Assembly: GCA_040217795.1 (NCBI GenBank)
Contig: JBEHWK010000011.1
Span: 1 to 47,280 of the forward strand
Direction: 5' to 3'
Source: Clostridium_T sp040217795
GTDB lineage: Bacteria; Bacillota; Clostridia; Clostridiales; Clostridiaceae
Length of the DNA: 47,280 nt
The stretch's first letter is position 1; the number at the start of each line of letters is the position of its first letter. The notes under the pieces are model-generated. The model ran no database searches. It was not told the origin of the DNA and saw only the letters and a program-made list of their open reading frames with translations. The translations under genes and the position numbers were made by a program. Positions 23,534 to 32,247 of the stretch are shown piece by piece.

Positions 23534-25615
23534 TTATAGTTCTTTTCTTTTAACAGCTTCTACAGTGAATGCTTCGATAATGTCTCCTTCTTTGATATCA
23601 TTGAACCTATCAACTGTGAAACCACATTCATATCCCGTATTGACTTCTTTTACATCATCCTTAAATCTCTTTAATGATCCTAAGGTTGATTCAAATATTA
23701 CTATTCCGTCTCTTATTACTCTTACATCACAATTTCTTACCAGCTTGCCATCAAGAATATAACCACCGGCTATAGTTCCTACATTAGAAATCTTATATGT
23801 CATTCTTACCTCTGCTTTACCTAATATAACTTCTTTATAGTCAGGATCAAGCATTCCTATCATGGCAGATTTTATATCTTCGATAGCATCGTAGATGATT
23901 CTGTAAGTTTTCAGGTCAACTGATTCTCTTTCTGCAGCAACGCTGGCATTAGTGTCAGGTCTTACATTAAACCCTATAAGGAGTGCATTTGATGCAGCTG
24001 CCAAAATTACATCAGTTTCAGTAATTGCTCCTACTCCGCCATGGATAACCCTTACCTTTACATCATCAGTAGAAAGTTTTTCTAAAGAAGATTTGATAGC
24101 TTCAACAGAACCTTGAACGTCCGCTTTTACAACAACAGGAAGTTCTTTTATTTTACCCTCTTTTATTTGAGAGTATAAATCTTCAAGTGAAACTCTGTGG
24201 TTTGAACTTAACTGTTCAACTTTAATCTTATCTTTTCTTGTTTCAGCCATAGATCTTGCTGTTTTCTCATCTTTCACTACATTGAATCTGTCTCCGGCGG
24301 AAGGAACTTCTGAAAGTCCAAGAACTTCAACAGGGATAGAAGGACCAGCTGATTTTATTTTCTTTCCTTTATCATCAAACATAGCTCTGATTCTTCCGTA
24401 TGTTGAACCAACTATAATTGAATCCCCCACATGTAAAGTACCATTTTGAACCAACAAGCTGGCAACAGCACCTCTTCCTTTGTCAAGTTTAGCTTCGATA
24501 ACAGTACCCTTTGCTCTTCTGTTAGGATTTGCAGTAAGTTCCTGCATTTCAGCAGTAAGAAGAACCATCTCCAATAATGAATCAAGGTTTTCGTGAGTTT
24601 TCGCAGAAACATTTACACATACTGTATCTCCGCCCCAATCTTCCGCTACTAAACCATGTTCAGTCAATTCCTGTTTTACTCTGTCAGGATTTGCACCCGG
24701 TCTGTCAATTTTGTTTATTGCTACTATCATTGGAACTCCAGCAGCTTTACAGTGGTTGATAGCTTCTCTTGTCTGTGGCATTATTCCGTCATCTGCAGCA
24801 ACAACTAAGATAACTATATCAGTGATTTGAGCTCCTCTGGCACGCATTGCTGTGAAAGCTTCATGTCCAGGAGTATCTAAGAATGTTATTTTTTCACCGT
24901 TTACAGTTACTGTATATGCACCTATATGCTGAGTGATTCCACCAGCTTCTTTTTCAGTAACCTTTGATTTTCTGATAGCATCAAGCAGGGAAGTCTTACC
25001 ATGGTCTACGTGTCCCATTACTGTTATGATAGGAGGTCTTTTCTTAAGATTTTCTTCCTTCTCTTCAACTTCATCTTCTACCTTTTCAAGAGTAAGGTCA
25101 GCAGCTTTTCTTTCAATAATTATATCAAACTTTTCAGCTACCTTTTCAGCAGTTTCAAAATCAATTTCCTGGTTTAATGCTGCCATTACACCTAGGAACA
25201 TCAATGTTCTGATAACCTCAGTACTTGCCTTGCCAAGCATATCTGCAAGATCCTTAACAGTAATACTATCTCCGATTTCTATAATTTTATCACCATCTCC
25301 AGATCTTTCAGAAGCAGAAAGGTCCTCATTTCTTTTGCCTTTACCCTTCTTTTTCTTCTTTGATTGGTTGTTTACTTCTTCAGCAACCATTTCTTCATAT
25401 TCGTCTACAATTGTTTTTGCTTCATTGTCATTATCATTAGAAGCCTCACTTGAAGACCCTGATAAAAGTTCCTTTATAAGTTCAGCATCCTCATCTTCAA
25501 TAACACTCATGTGATTTTTTGCAACAATTGAAAATTCCTCTGCCAGCAAGGTAATTAAATCCTTGCTTGAAACATTTAATTCTTTTGCCAATTCATATAC
25601 TCTAATTTTAGACAT
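23534..25615 (-). CDS. infB: Translation initiation factor IF-2
   Basis: The GTPase that brings initiator tRNA to the 30S subunit. The N-terminus has an IF2-N domain (MSKIRVYELAKELNVSSKDL), a lysine-rich linker and a second IF2-N segment. The G domain has GHVDHGKTSLLD (G1), GGITQHIGAY (G2), DTPGHEAF (G3) and NKIDRP (G4). The ATG at 25615 is chosen; the in-frame upstream codons lie over the ribosome binding site GGGGGTG. About 693 residues, a short linker typical of clostridia. Confidence 0.98.
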   Translation of the reverse strand: MSKIRVYELAKELNVSSKDLITLLAEEFSIVAKNHMSVIEDEDAELIKELLSGSSSEASNDNDNEAKTIVDEYEEMVAEEVNNQSKKKKKGKGKRNEDLSASERSGDGDKIIEIGDSITVKDLADMLGKASTEVIRTLMFLGVMAALNQEIDFETAEKVAEKFDIIIERKAADLTLEKVEDEVEEKEENLKKRPPIITVMGHVDHGKTSLLDAIRKSKVTEKEAGGITQHIGAYTVTVNGEKITFLDTPGHEAFTAMRARGAQITDIVILVVAADDGIMPQTREAINHCKAAGVPMIVAINKIDRPGANPDRVKQELTEHGLVAEDWGGDTVCVNVSAKTHENLDSLLEMVLLTAEMQELTANPNRRAKGTVIEAKLDKGRGAVASLLVQNGTLHVGDSIIVGSTYGRIRAMFDDKGKKIKSAGPSIPVEVLGLSEVPSAGDRFNVVKDEKTARSMAETRKDKIKVEQLSSNHRVSLEDLYSQIKEGKIKELPVVVKADVQGSVEAIKSSLEKLSTDDVKVRVIHGGVGAITETDVILAAASNALLIGFNVRPDTNASVAAERESVDLKTYRIIYDAIEDIKSAMIGMLDPDYKEVILGKAEVRMTYKISNVGTIAGGYILDGKLVRNCDVRVIRDGIVIFESTLGSLKRFKDDVKEVNTGYECGFTVDRFNDIKEGDIIEAFTVEAVKRKEL

Positions 25616-25643
25616 ATATTCACCCCCGAATATTTTGTTCAAT

Positions 25644-25955
25644 TTATTTATATTGTTCTTTATAAATTTCTAGCAATTTTTTTGCAATATTACTGTCTGC
25701 AACACCTATTATGTTTACTTCTGCACGGCCAATGGCGCCGCCAAGATCTTCCTTATAAAAATCAAGAATATAAGGAAGATTGTTTTTTTCACAGTGTTGG
25801 ATAAAAAGTTTTTTTGTTCTTTCTGATAAATCCAATGAAAGAATGAACAGAAAGATTTCTCTCTTATTTAATGCATCATAGCATTTATTGTATCCCTCGA
25901 GGAGTTTCCCGGCTCTTTTTGAAAGACCTAAAAACTGAAAAAATTTATTCAGCAT
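25644..25955 (-). CDS. ylxQ: L7Ae/L30e family RNA-binding protein YlxQ
   Basis: A 103-residue member of the L7Ae/L30e/Gadd45 ribosomal-protein-like family. The start LNKFFQFLGLSKRAGKLLEG and the central FLFILSLDLSERTKK are typical of YlxQ. Bacterial YlxQ binds kink-turn-like RNA; its partner RNA is not settled. It overlaps ylxR by 11 bases, within the nusA-infB operon. Confidence 0.9.
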   Translation of the reverse strand: MLNKFFQFLGLSKRAGKLLEGYNKCYDALNKREIFLFILSLDLSERTKKLFIQHCEKNNLPYILDFYKEDLGGAIGRAEVNIIGVADSNIAKKLLEIYKEQYK

Positions 25956-26214
25956 TGCTTATTTCTTCCCTAAGCTTTTCGTAAACTTCACTGCTTATTT
26001 CACCCTGTAAGTTTTTATTGAGCCTTTTAGCCTTGTATGCCTTCTCCAAACACTCGAAGTTTTTGCATATATAAGCCCCTCTTCCGGACTTTTTCCCTGT
26101 CAAATCAACTGAAACCTCGCCTTCAGGTGATTTGACAATTCTTATAAGCTCTTTCTTAGGCTTCATTTCCATGCAGCCATTGCACATTCTCATTGGGATT
26201 TTCTTAACTTTCAT
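25945..26214 (-). CDS. ylxR: YlxR family RNA-binding protein (RNase P modulator type)
   Basis: A small basic protein with the YlxR signatures RMCNGCMEMKPKKELIRIV and GKKSGRGAYICKN, including paired cysteines. Recent work names B. subtilis YlxR RnpM for an effect on RNase P; here this is by homology. The ATG at 26214 is chosen because AGGGGTG lies 6 bases upstream; the alternative GTG at 26223 overlaps it. It starts 14 bases after nusA and overlaps ylxQ. Confidence 0.9.
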   Translation of the reverse strand: MKVKKIPMRMCNGCMEMKPKKELIRIVKSPEGEVSVDLTGKKSGRGAYICKNFECLEKAYKAKRLNKNLQGEISSEVYEKLREEISNAE

Positions 26215-26227
26215 TAAAAGCACCCCT

Positions 26228-27280
26228 TTATTCTTCTACTTGAGACTTACTCTTTATATCAATTTTCCAATTAGTCAATTTTGCTGCAAGTCTTACGTTT
26301 TGACCTTCTTTCCCTATAGCCAGTGAAAGCTGAGAATCATCAACGACAACCTTTGCAGACTTGTTTTCTTCATCTATCTGTGCATTCAATACTTTAGCCG
26401 GACTTAAAGAATTAGCTATGAATTCTTCAGGCACCTTGCTCCATTTAATGATGTCTATCTTTTCATTCTTAAGCTCATTTACTATATTTTGTACTCTCTG
26501 GCCTTTAGGTCCAACACAAGCTCCCATAGGATCTACATCAGGTTCATTGGAGTAAACAGCTATTTTTGTTCTTGATCCTGCTTCTCTTGCGATGGATTTT
26601 ATTTCAACAACCCCTGAGTATATTTCCGGAACTTCAAGCTCAAAAAGTCTTCTGATCAATCCTGGATGAGTTCTTGAAACTAATACCTGAGGTCCTTTTG
26701 AACCATTTTTTACTTCTACTATATAAAGCTTCAATATTTCGTTGAAGTTATAAACTTCTCCGCTCATTTGTTCATTTGGTCCTAAAATCGCTTCTAACTT
26801 TCCAAGATCTACAAAAACATTTCCTCTGTCTTTTCTGATGACAGTACCTGAAATTATATCGAATTCCTTTTCCTTGAACTCATTATAAACTATTTTTCTT
26901 TCAGCTTCTTTTATTCTTTGTAAAACAACCTGCTTAGCCTGCATTGCAGCAACTCTTCCGAAATCTCTTGGAGTCACTTCAATCTCAACTATATCACCAT
27001 ACTCATAATTTGGATTTATTTCTTTTGCATCCGGAAGTTCGATTTCAGTAAGTGCATCGTATACGTCTTCCACAACTTCTCTCTGAGAGTAAACATGAAG
27101 TTCTCCTGTTTCCCTGTTGATGCTGATTCTTACATTCTGTGCCCCTCTGTCGCTCCCAAATGAATAATTTTTTTTGTATGCATTTATTAAGGCATCTTCA
27201 ATTGTAGCAAATATTAAGTCTTCGCTTATACCTTTATCTTTAATAATATCTCTTAATGCTGTAATGAATTCCTCATTCAT
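26228..27280 (-). CDS. nusA: Transcription termination/antitermination factor NusA
   Basis: A 350-residue NusA of the short Firmicutes type, without the C-terminal acidic repeats of enterobacteria. It has an N-terminal RNA-polymerase-binding domain, an S1 domain (ISGTVIRKDRGNVFVDLG) and two KH domains (EPDVDPMGACVGPKGQRVQNI and LAIGKEGQNVRLAAKL). It modulates pausing, intrinsic termination and antitermination. It lies 18 bases after rimP, and the operon leader holds a terminator that NusA itself may read. Confidence 0.98.
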   Translation of the reverse strand: MNEEFITALRDIIKDKGISEDLIFATIEDALINAYKKNYSFGSDRGAQNVRISINRETGELHVYSQREVVEDVYDALTEIELPDAKEINPNYEYGDIVEIEVTPRDFGRVAAMQAKQVVLQRIKEAERKIVYNEFKEKEFDIISGTVIRKDRGNVFVDLGKLEAILGPNEQMSGEVYNFNEILKLYIVEVKNGSKGPQVLVSRTHPGLIRRLFELEVPEIYSGVVEIKSIAREAGSRTKIAVYSNEPDVDPMGACVGPKGQRVQNIVNELKNEKIDIIKWSKVPEEFIANSLSPAKVLNAQIDEENKSAKVVVDDSQLSLAIGKEGQNVRLAAKLTNWKIDIKSKSQVEE

Positions 27281-27298
27281 TGATATACCCTCCCTAAT

Positions 27299-27760
27299 CT
27301 ATATCTCACCAATTATATTTATAGTTTTAATTATTTCCTTCGGTATTCTGATATTTTCATTGTCCACTAGAATAACAACTGTATCTTCTTCTGTCTCTAA
27401 CAGTTCACCTTTGAAGGTTTTTTGTCTGTCTAGAGCTTTTGATAATTTTACTGATACCTGAGCTCCAATATTATTCAGCATGTGTTCCTGGGTAAATAAC
27501 TGCCTGTCAATACCCGGAGAAGAAACTTCCAGGTAATAAGAGTCCTTTATCGGGTCTTCAGCATCAAGAATACCACTTACTGCTCTGCTTACTTTTTCAC
27601 AATCATTAAGTGATATGCCATCTTCGGAATCTATGTATATTCTTAAATAATATTCATTCTGTTCTCTAACATATTCAACATGATATAACTCATATCCATT
27701 ATCATTAACTGTTGGTTTAATCAATTCATTAATTTTATTTTCAATGTCTGTCTTACTCAT
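27299..27760 (-). CDS. rimP: Ribosome maturation factor RimP
   Basis: A 153-residue 30S assembly factor that binds S12. The family segments LYHVEYVREQNEYYLRIYID, SLNDCEKVSRAVS and SYYLEVSSPGIDRQLF are clear. It is the first gene of the rimP-nusA-ylxR-ylxQ-infB-rbfA-nrnA-truB-ribF transcript. AGGAGG precedes the ATG. Confidence 0.96.
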   Translation of the reverse strand: MSKTDIENKINELIKPTVNDNGYELYHVEYVREQNEYYLRIYIDSEDGISLNDCEKVSRAVSGILDAEDPIKDSYYLEVSSPGIDRQLFTQEHMLNNIGAQVSVKLSKALDRQKTFKGELLETEEDTVVILVDNENIRIPKEIIKTINIIGEI

Positions 27761-27836
27761 AACTTACCTCCTTTTATAATTAATGCCCTTTAATATTATT
27801 ATTCCTAAGTAAGCTTCTTTAATGTGATATCCAACT

Positions 27837-27895
27837 AAAAACGCAACCTCAGGAGTTGCGTCTTAAAATAGAAAGAGCGGACAATCAGTCCACTC
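27837..27895 (-). promoter_or_regulatory. Tandem-hairpin leader attenuator of the nusA operon
   Basis: Downstream of the rimP promoter, on the minus strand, GAGTGGAC and GTCCGCTC (27895-27888, 27882-27875) form a hairpin. It is followed 13 bases later by ACGCAAC with GTTGCGT (27861-27855, 27847-27841) and TTTT. The second hairpin is a proper intrinsic terminator about 80 bases before rimP, so it can attenuate the operon. NusA-dependent feedback is known for E. coli rimP-nusA; its use here is inferred. Confidence 0.7.
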
Positions 27896-27929
27896 CCTTC
27901 ATACGTCTATTAAATAGCTTTCAATATAT

Positions 27930-27958
27930 ATATTATCATAGGTAGAAATTTATTACAA
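27930..27958 (-). promoter_or_regulatory. Promoter of the rimP-nusA-infB operon
   Basis: On the minus strand TTGTAA and TAATAT are separated by 17 bases, followed by a leader of about 160 bases that contains two hairpins. Confidence 0.6.
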
Positions 27959-27978
27959 TACCCTGCATAAAGAAATTT

Positions 27979-28013
27979 ACCCAAACAGGGATATTGGGTT
28001 GGTTTCACCCAAT
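27979..28013 (-). terminator. Hairpin region after ispG
   Basis: On the minus strand ATTGGGT (28013-28007) pairs with ACCCAAT (27999-27993). A second TTGGGT (27984-27979) could compete for the same middle arm. No strong T run follows, so termination is uncertain. It probably marks the 3' end of the dxr-rseP-ispG transcript. Confidence 0.45.
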
Positions 28014-28027
28014 CCATTCTTTAACAT

Positions 28028-29077
28028 CTATAAGTTATCAATTTCTTTCATTAATTCTTCCACTAAATTTTCTTCTTTCACTTTTTTCAGGATTTTACCC
28101 TTTTTAAATATTATTCCTTCACCTTTTCCTCCGGCGATTCCTATATCAGCCTCTCTTGCCTCACCTGGACCATTTACAACACAGCCCATTATTGCCACTT
28201 TTATATCCTTTTTACAGTCTGCCAGTTTTTTCTCAACTATATTGGCAATTTTTATAAGGTCTATTTGAGTTCTGCCGCAGGTAGGACACGAAACAAATTC
28301 TATTCCGCCTTTTTTAAGACCTAAGGCTTTAAGGATCTCATTTCCTACTTTAATCTCCTCAACAGGGTCTCCTGTCAGGGACACTCTTATAGTGTCACCA
28401 ATACCTTCAGCTAAGAGAGTGCCTATTCCTATAGAAGATTTTATAGTCCCTCTCCATGGAGTTCCTGATTCAGTTACTCCCAGATGTAATGGGTAATCAG
28501 TCTTTTCACTCATTAATCTGTAACTGTCTATCATAGTGCGCACATCAGAAGATTTTATAGATATTACTATATCATTAAAATTCACACTCTCCAATATACC
28601 CACACTTCTTAATGCACTTTCAACAAATGCATCAGCACAAGGTTTTCCGTATTTCTCCAATATATCTTTTTCCAAAGATCCTGAATTAACTCCGATTCTT
28701 ATTGGGATACCTTTATATTTAGCTGCCTCAGCAACCATCCTTACCCTTTCCATTGAACCTATGTTTCCCGGATTTATCCTTATGGCTGAAACTCCTCTTT
28801 TTATCGATTCAAGAGCTAACCTGTAATCAAAGTGGATATCCGCCACTAAAGGGATAGTGATTCCTTCAATTATTTCCGAAATTCTCTCAGCAGCCTCCAT
28901 ATCAGGAACAGCACATCTTATTATATCGCATCCTGCTACCTGCAAAGCTCTGATTTGGCTGATGGTTTTCTGTGCATCCCTTGTATCTGTGTTAGTCATG
29001 GACTGTACAGTAATTCTGCTGTCTCCTCCAATATAAATGTTTCCTACCTTAATTTTTTTTGTTAATCTTCTATTCAT
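28028..29077 (-). CDS. ispG: 4-hydroxy-3-methylbut-2-enyl-diphosphate synthase
   Basis: This [4Fe-4S] enzyme of the MEP isoprenoid pathway reduces methylerythritol cyclodiphosphate to HMBPP. The N-terminal TIM-barrel has VQSMTNTDTRD and AIRINPGNIG. The C-terminal cluster cysteines lie in CPTCGRTQIDL and CVVNGPGEAREADIG. It has the normal bacterial length without the plant-type insertion. It shares its operon with dxr, two steps earlier in the same pathway. Confidence 0.97.
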   Translation of the reverse strand: MNRRLTKKIKVGNIYIGGDSRITVQSMTNTDTRDAQKTISQIRALQVAGCDIIRCAVPDMEAAERISEIIEGITIPLVADIHFDYRLALESIKRGVSAIRINPGNIGSMERVRMVAEAAKYKGIPIRIGVNSGSLEKDILEKYGKPCADAFVESALRSVGILESVNFNDIVISIKSSDVRTMIDSYRLMSEKTDYPLHLGVTESGTPWRGTIKSSIGIGTLLAEGIGDTIRVSLTGDPVEEIKVGNEILKALGLKKGGIEFVSCPTCGRTQIDLIKIANIVEKKLADCKKDIKVAIMGCVVNGPGEAREADIGIAGGKGEGIIFKKGKILKKVKEENLVEELMKEIDNL

Positions 29078-29089
29078 ATATATTCACTC

Positions 29090-30118
29090 CTAAATACCTG
29101 CCGGAAAAACTAAATCCTTTATAGTAACCAACACCATTAATCCAAATAATATCATTAATCCTATGGAATTAACAGCGTTCATAAATTTTGAAGGTATTTT
29201 CTTTCCTGTTATCAATTCAATTAAGATGAAAAATGTCCAACCGCCGTCTAAAGCCGGGAATGGAAGTAAATTTAATACAGCTAAATTTATAGATATTAAT
29301 GCAACAAAAAACAAGAGATTTGCAATTCCTGCTTTTGCAGCAACTCCGCTCATTTTTATTATGGTAACCGGACCGCCTACATCAGTTTTTAAATTTGCAT
29401 TCCCTGAAAATAGTGTTTTAAAACCCAAAAAAGTCTGGTTAACTATTGAAACAGTTTCTTTGATTCCATACTGAAAACTTTGTAAAAAAGACGGCTTCTT
29501 TATGCTGTTGAATTCAAACCCCATTAAATAATCTCCTTCAGAAGTCTTCATAGGAGTTATGGATAAATTTCTGGTTTCATCTCCGTTTTTAACGGTAACG
29601 TTCATTGCCCTGCCCTTGGCTAATGCCAGGGCAACCCTTACATCATCCGAGGTAAGTATCTTAACATTATCAATTTTAATAAAGGTGTCACCGGACTTTA
29701 AGCTGACTTTTTCTGCAGGAGAATCTGAAAGGACATTCTTAATCTGTGGCAAAACAACCCCTGAATGAAATGCCAAACCCGTAAATATAACAACTGCAAG
29801 TAAGTAATTCATAAAAACCCCTGCAACAATTATAGATATCTTTCTAAGAGGATGTTTGCTGTTTAGGCTTCTGGCAGAATCAGTGACAGTATCTGCATTT
29901 TCTTCTCCATTTTCCCCGAGCATAGCGACTCTTCCCCCAAAAGGTAAAAGCCTGATGCAGTAGTCAGTTTCTCCAGTCTTGATGCCTACAATTCTGGGTC
30001 CAAAACCTATGGAGAATTCTTCAACCTTTACATCATTTAATTTAGCCATAATAAAGTGTCCAAGTTCATGCACAAATATCAATACCGAAAAAGCTAATAT
30101 AGATAATACTATATACAT
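29090..30118 (-). CDS. rseP: RIP metalloprotease RseP (site-2 protease family)
   Basis: An intramembrane zinc protease of about 342 residues that cleaves membrane-bound regulators and remnant signal peptides. The zinc motif is HELGH (17-21) in the first transmembrane helix. A single PDZ domain follows (about 115-185, with SPAEKVSLKSGD). The second catalytic motif, NLLPFPALDGG, lies near the C-terminus. Gene order dxr-rseP-ispG is conserved. Its start overlaps the dxr stop by one base. Confidence 0.95.
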   Translation of the reverse strand: MYIVLSILAFSVLIFVHELGHFIMAKLNDVKVEEFSIGFGPRIVGIKTGETDYCIRLLPFGGRVAMLGENGEENADTVTDSARSLNSKHPLRKISIIVAGVFMNYLLAVVIFTGLAFHSGVVLPQIKNVLSDSPAEKVSLKSGDTFIKIDNVKILTSDDVRVALALAKGRAMNVTVKNGDETRNLSITPMKTSEGDYLMGFEFNSIKKPSFLQSFQYGIKETVSIVNQTFLGFKTLFSGNANLKTDVGGPVTIIKMSGVAAKAGIANLLFFVALISINLAVLNLLPFPALDGGWTFFILIELITGKKIPSKFMNAVNSIGLMILFGLMVLVTIKDLVFPAGI

Positions 30119-31284
30119 TAATTTACCTCCCTGTTATATACAGTGTATATGTAATTTCTGACTTCCTTGTCTTTTTCAAAAATCAAATCCAGTGTCAAAG
30201 GACTCTCTACATAATATTTATTCATACATTCTTTAATTATTGCCGGAATCTGCAAAAATTTTACTTGTTCTTTTAAAAAAAGTTCAACAAGAACCTCATT
30301 GGCTCCATTCAGTATTGTTGGCATGACTCCACCTATCTTCCCCGCTTCATATGCAAGAGATAAACATTGGAATGTAACAAAATCAGGTTTTTCAAAAGTC
30401 AGCTTGCTTATTTCCCAAAAATCTAAAGATTCTGATATGCTCTCTCCTCTTTCAGGATAGCAAAGAGCATATTGAATAGGAAGTCTCATATCTGTGCTTC
30501 CTAACTGAGCTATAACGCTGGAATCCGAGAATTCAACCATTGAATGTATTATACTTTCCGGATGAACTACTACCTGTATTTTTTCATAAGGAACATTAAA
30601 TAACCAATGAGCTTCAATTACTTCCAGTCCTTTATTCATTAAAGTAGATGAATCTATGGAAATTTTTTGTCCCATATTCCACTTTGGATGCTTAAGAGCC
30701 TCTCTGTATGTTACATTTTCTAAATAATCCACAGTTTTGCCCCTGAATGGTCCTCCAGATGCGGTTAACAGTATTTTCTTGATTTTATTGGAGTCTTCCC
30801 CGTTAAGACATTGAAAAATAGCGCAGTGCTCTGAATCTACAGGCAGAATTTTCACACCACATTTTTTTGCTTCAGACATAACAATTTCCCCTGCTACAAC
30901 TAAAGTTTCCTTATTAGCAAGGGCAATATCCTTATGTGCTCTTATTGCCGCAAGAGTTGGTTTTAAGCCTATCATACCCACAAGGGAAGTAAGAACAACA
31001 TCCACTTCCTGAAGAGATGATATTTCTATCAGTCCATCCATTCCAAAAAGCAGCTTTATTTCAATTTTATTGTTTTCTATGTATTCTTCAACTTTTTTAA
31101 ATGCACCTTCATCTGTTAAAACAACATATTCAGGAGCAAATTCCTTTATAATTCCAATAGTTTTTTCCCAATTTTTATGGGCAGAGGCAGCTACTAATTT
31201 GAAGGAATCTTTATGGAACCTTATAACATCAAGTGTCTGAGTTCCTATAGATCCGGTAGCTCCCAGTATACATATTTTTTTCAT
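30118..31284 (-). CDS. dxr: 1-deoxy-D-xylulose-5-phosphate reductoisomerase
   Basis: An NADPH-dependent enzyme forming MEP, the first committed step of the non-mevalonate isoprenoid pathway. The nucleotide-binding start is ILGATGSIGTQTLDVI. Active-site segments are ALANKETLV, PVDSEHCAIFQCL, the loop LTASGGPFRG and HPKWNMGQKISIDSSTLMNK. The 388-residue length is normal. AGGAGG precedes the ATG and a separate promoter lies upstream. UppS at 32248 uses the pathway's products. Confidence 0.97.
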   Translation of the reverse strand: MKKICILGATGSIGTQTLDVIRFHKDSFKLVAASAHKNWEKTIGIIKEFAPEYVVLTDEGAFKKVEEYIENNKIEIKLLFGMDGLIEISSLQEVDVVLTSLVGMIGLKPTLAAIRAHKDIALANKETLVVAGEIVMSEAKKCGVKILPVDSEHCAIFQCLNGEDSNKIKKILLTASGGPFRGKTVDYLENVTYREALKHPKWNMGQKISIDSSTLMNKGLEVIEAHWLFNVPYEKIQVVVHPESIIHSMVEFSDSSVIAQLGSTDMRLPIQYALCYPERGESISESLDFWEISKLTFEKPDFVTFQCLSLAYEAGKIGGVMPTILNGANEVLVELFLKEQVKFLQIPAIIKECMNKYYVESPLTLDLIFEKDKEVRNYIYTVYNREVN

Positions 31285-31336
31285 TCTTTAACCTCCTAAT
31301 GTAACGTCCGACTTAATTGCCAAGATTTATATAATA

Positions 31337-31364
31337 ATTATAACAGACATATACATCATATCAA
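31337..31364 (-). promoter_or_regulatory. Promoter of dxr-rseP-ispG
   Basis: On the minus strand TTGATA and a perfect TATAAT are separated by 16 bases, in the gap after the cdsA terminator. Confidence 0.65.
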
Positions 31365-31389
31365 TGAAGAATTAATAACATTATATAGA

Positions 31390-31432
31390 AATAAATAAGC
31401 AAAGAATGATCGAATGCTGATATTCTTTGCTT
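31390..31432 (-). terminator. Intrinsic terminator of cdsA
   Basis: An 11-bp stem AAGCAAAGAAT (31397-31407) with ATTCTTTGCTT (31422-31432) and a 14-base loop is followed on the minus strand by ATTTATTT. It lies just past the cdsA stop. Confidence 0.65.
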
Positions 31433-31440
31433 TTTATGAA

Positions 31441-32235
31441 TTATATTTTTATTATAAAAGTTAAGTAATAAAAAACTATCAAACCAGAAAATAAGATAGA
31501 GTCAAACCTATCCAATATCCCTCCATGACCGGGAATCAGATTTGAGTAATCCTTGATGCCTGCATATCTTTTAACTGAAGATGCAACAAGATCTCCAAAC
31601 TGTGAAAAAATACCGCAAAGAGCACCTATTATGAAATAATGATATAGCTGAATCCCTGTAAAATATCCTTGAGCCCAAACACCGAATAACCCAGAAAAAA
31701 GGGATGAGCCAATCAATCCTCCTATAGAACCTTCTATGGTTTTCTTAGGGCTTACTTCCGGAATCAGTTTATGCTTGCCAAAAAATCTTCCAGCATAATA
31801 TGCACCAGTATCACAAAGCCAGGATCCTATAAAAATAAGCCATACTAAAAATTTTCCTTCTGTTTTTTCACTTACTAAGTAAATAAAGGAAAAGAAAACA
31901 CCTACATAGATAAATCCCAATAAAGTCAAAGCAACATCTATAAATGTTATTTTAAAATTAATAATAGGAATACAGAGCAGCACAAATGTGCTGAATATTA
32001 ACAGATACATTAGTAATTCAAAATTATTATTAAAAAAATAGAATAATATCAATAGTATGTATCCAGCTGGAATTATAGGGTTTAATCCTTTTACCTTTAA
32101 TGTATTATAAAACTCATATAATCCAATAGCTGATATAGCCATTGTAAAATATTTTAGAAAATCTCCGCCTAAATAAATGAAAATTATAAAAGGGGCTATA
32201 ATCAAAGCACCCAAATATCTACTATTGGATTTCAT
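31441..32235 (-). CDS. cdsA: Phosphatidate cytidylyltransferase
   Basis: This polytopic membrane enzyme makes CDP-diacylglycerol from phosphatidic acid and CTP, feeding PgsA and other phospholipid enzymes. Seven or more hydrophobic helices are visible. The signature SPKKTIEGSIGG and the C-terminal catalytic block (FGDLVASSVKRYAGIKD, then PGHGGILDRFDS) are complete. It follows uppS by 12 bases in the usual uppS-cdsA pair. Confidence 0.96.
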   Translation of the reverse strand: MKSNSRYLGALIIAPFIIFIYLGGDFLKYFTMAISAIGLYEFYNTLKVKGLNPIIPAGYILLILFYFFNNNFELLMYLLIFSTFVLLCIPIINFKITFIDVALTLLGFIYVGVFFSFIYLVSEKTEGKFLVWLIFIGSWLCDTGAYYAGRFFGKHKLIPEVSPKKTIEGSIGGLIGSSLFSGLFGVWAQGYFTGIQLYHYFIIGALCGIFSQFGDLVASSVKRYAGIKDYSNLIPGHGGILDRFDSILFSGLIVFYYLTFIIKI

Positions 32236-32247
32236 AAGATACCTCCG

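Noticed and set aside
24933..25514. 193-codon plus-strand frame opposite infB
   Set aside because: A low-complexity serine-rich antisense frame of the lysine/glutamate-rich IF-2 linker.
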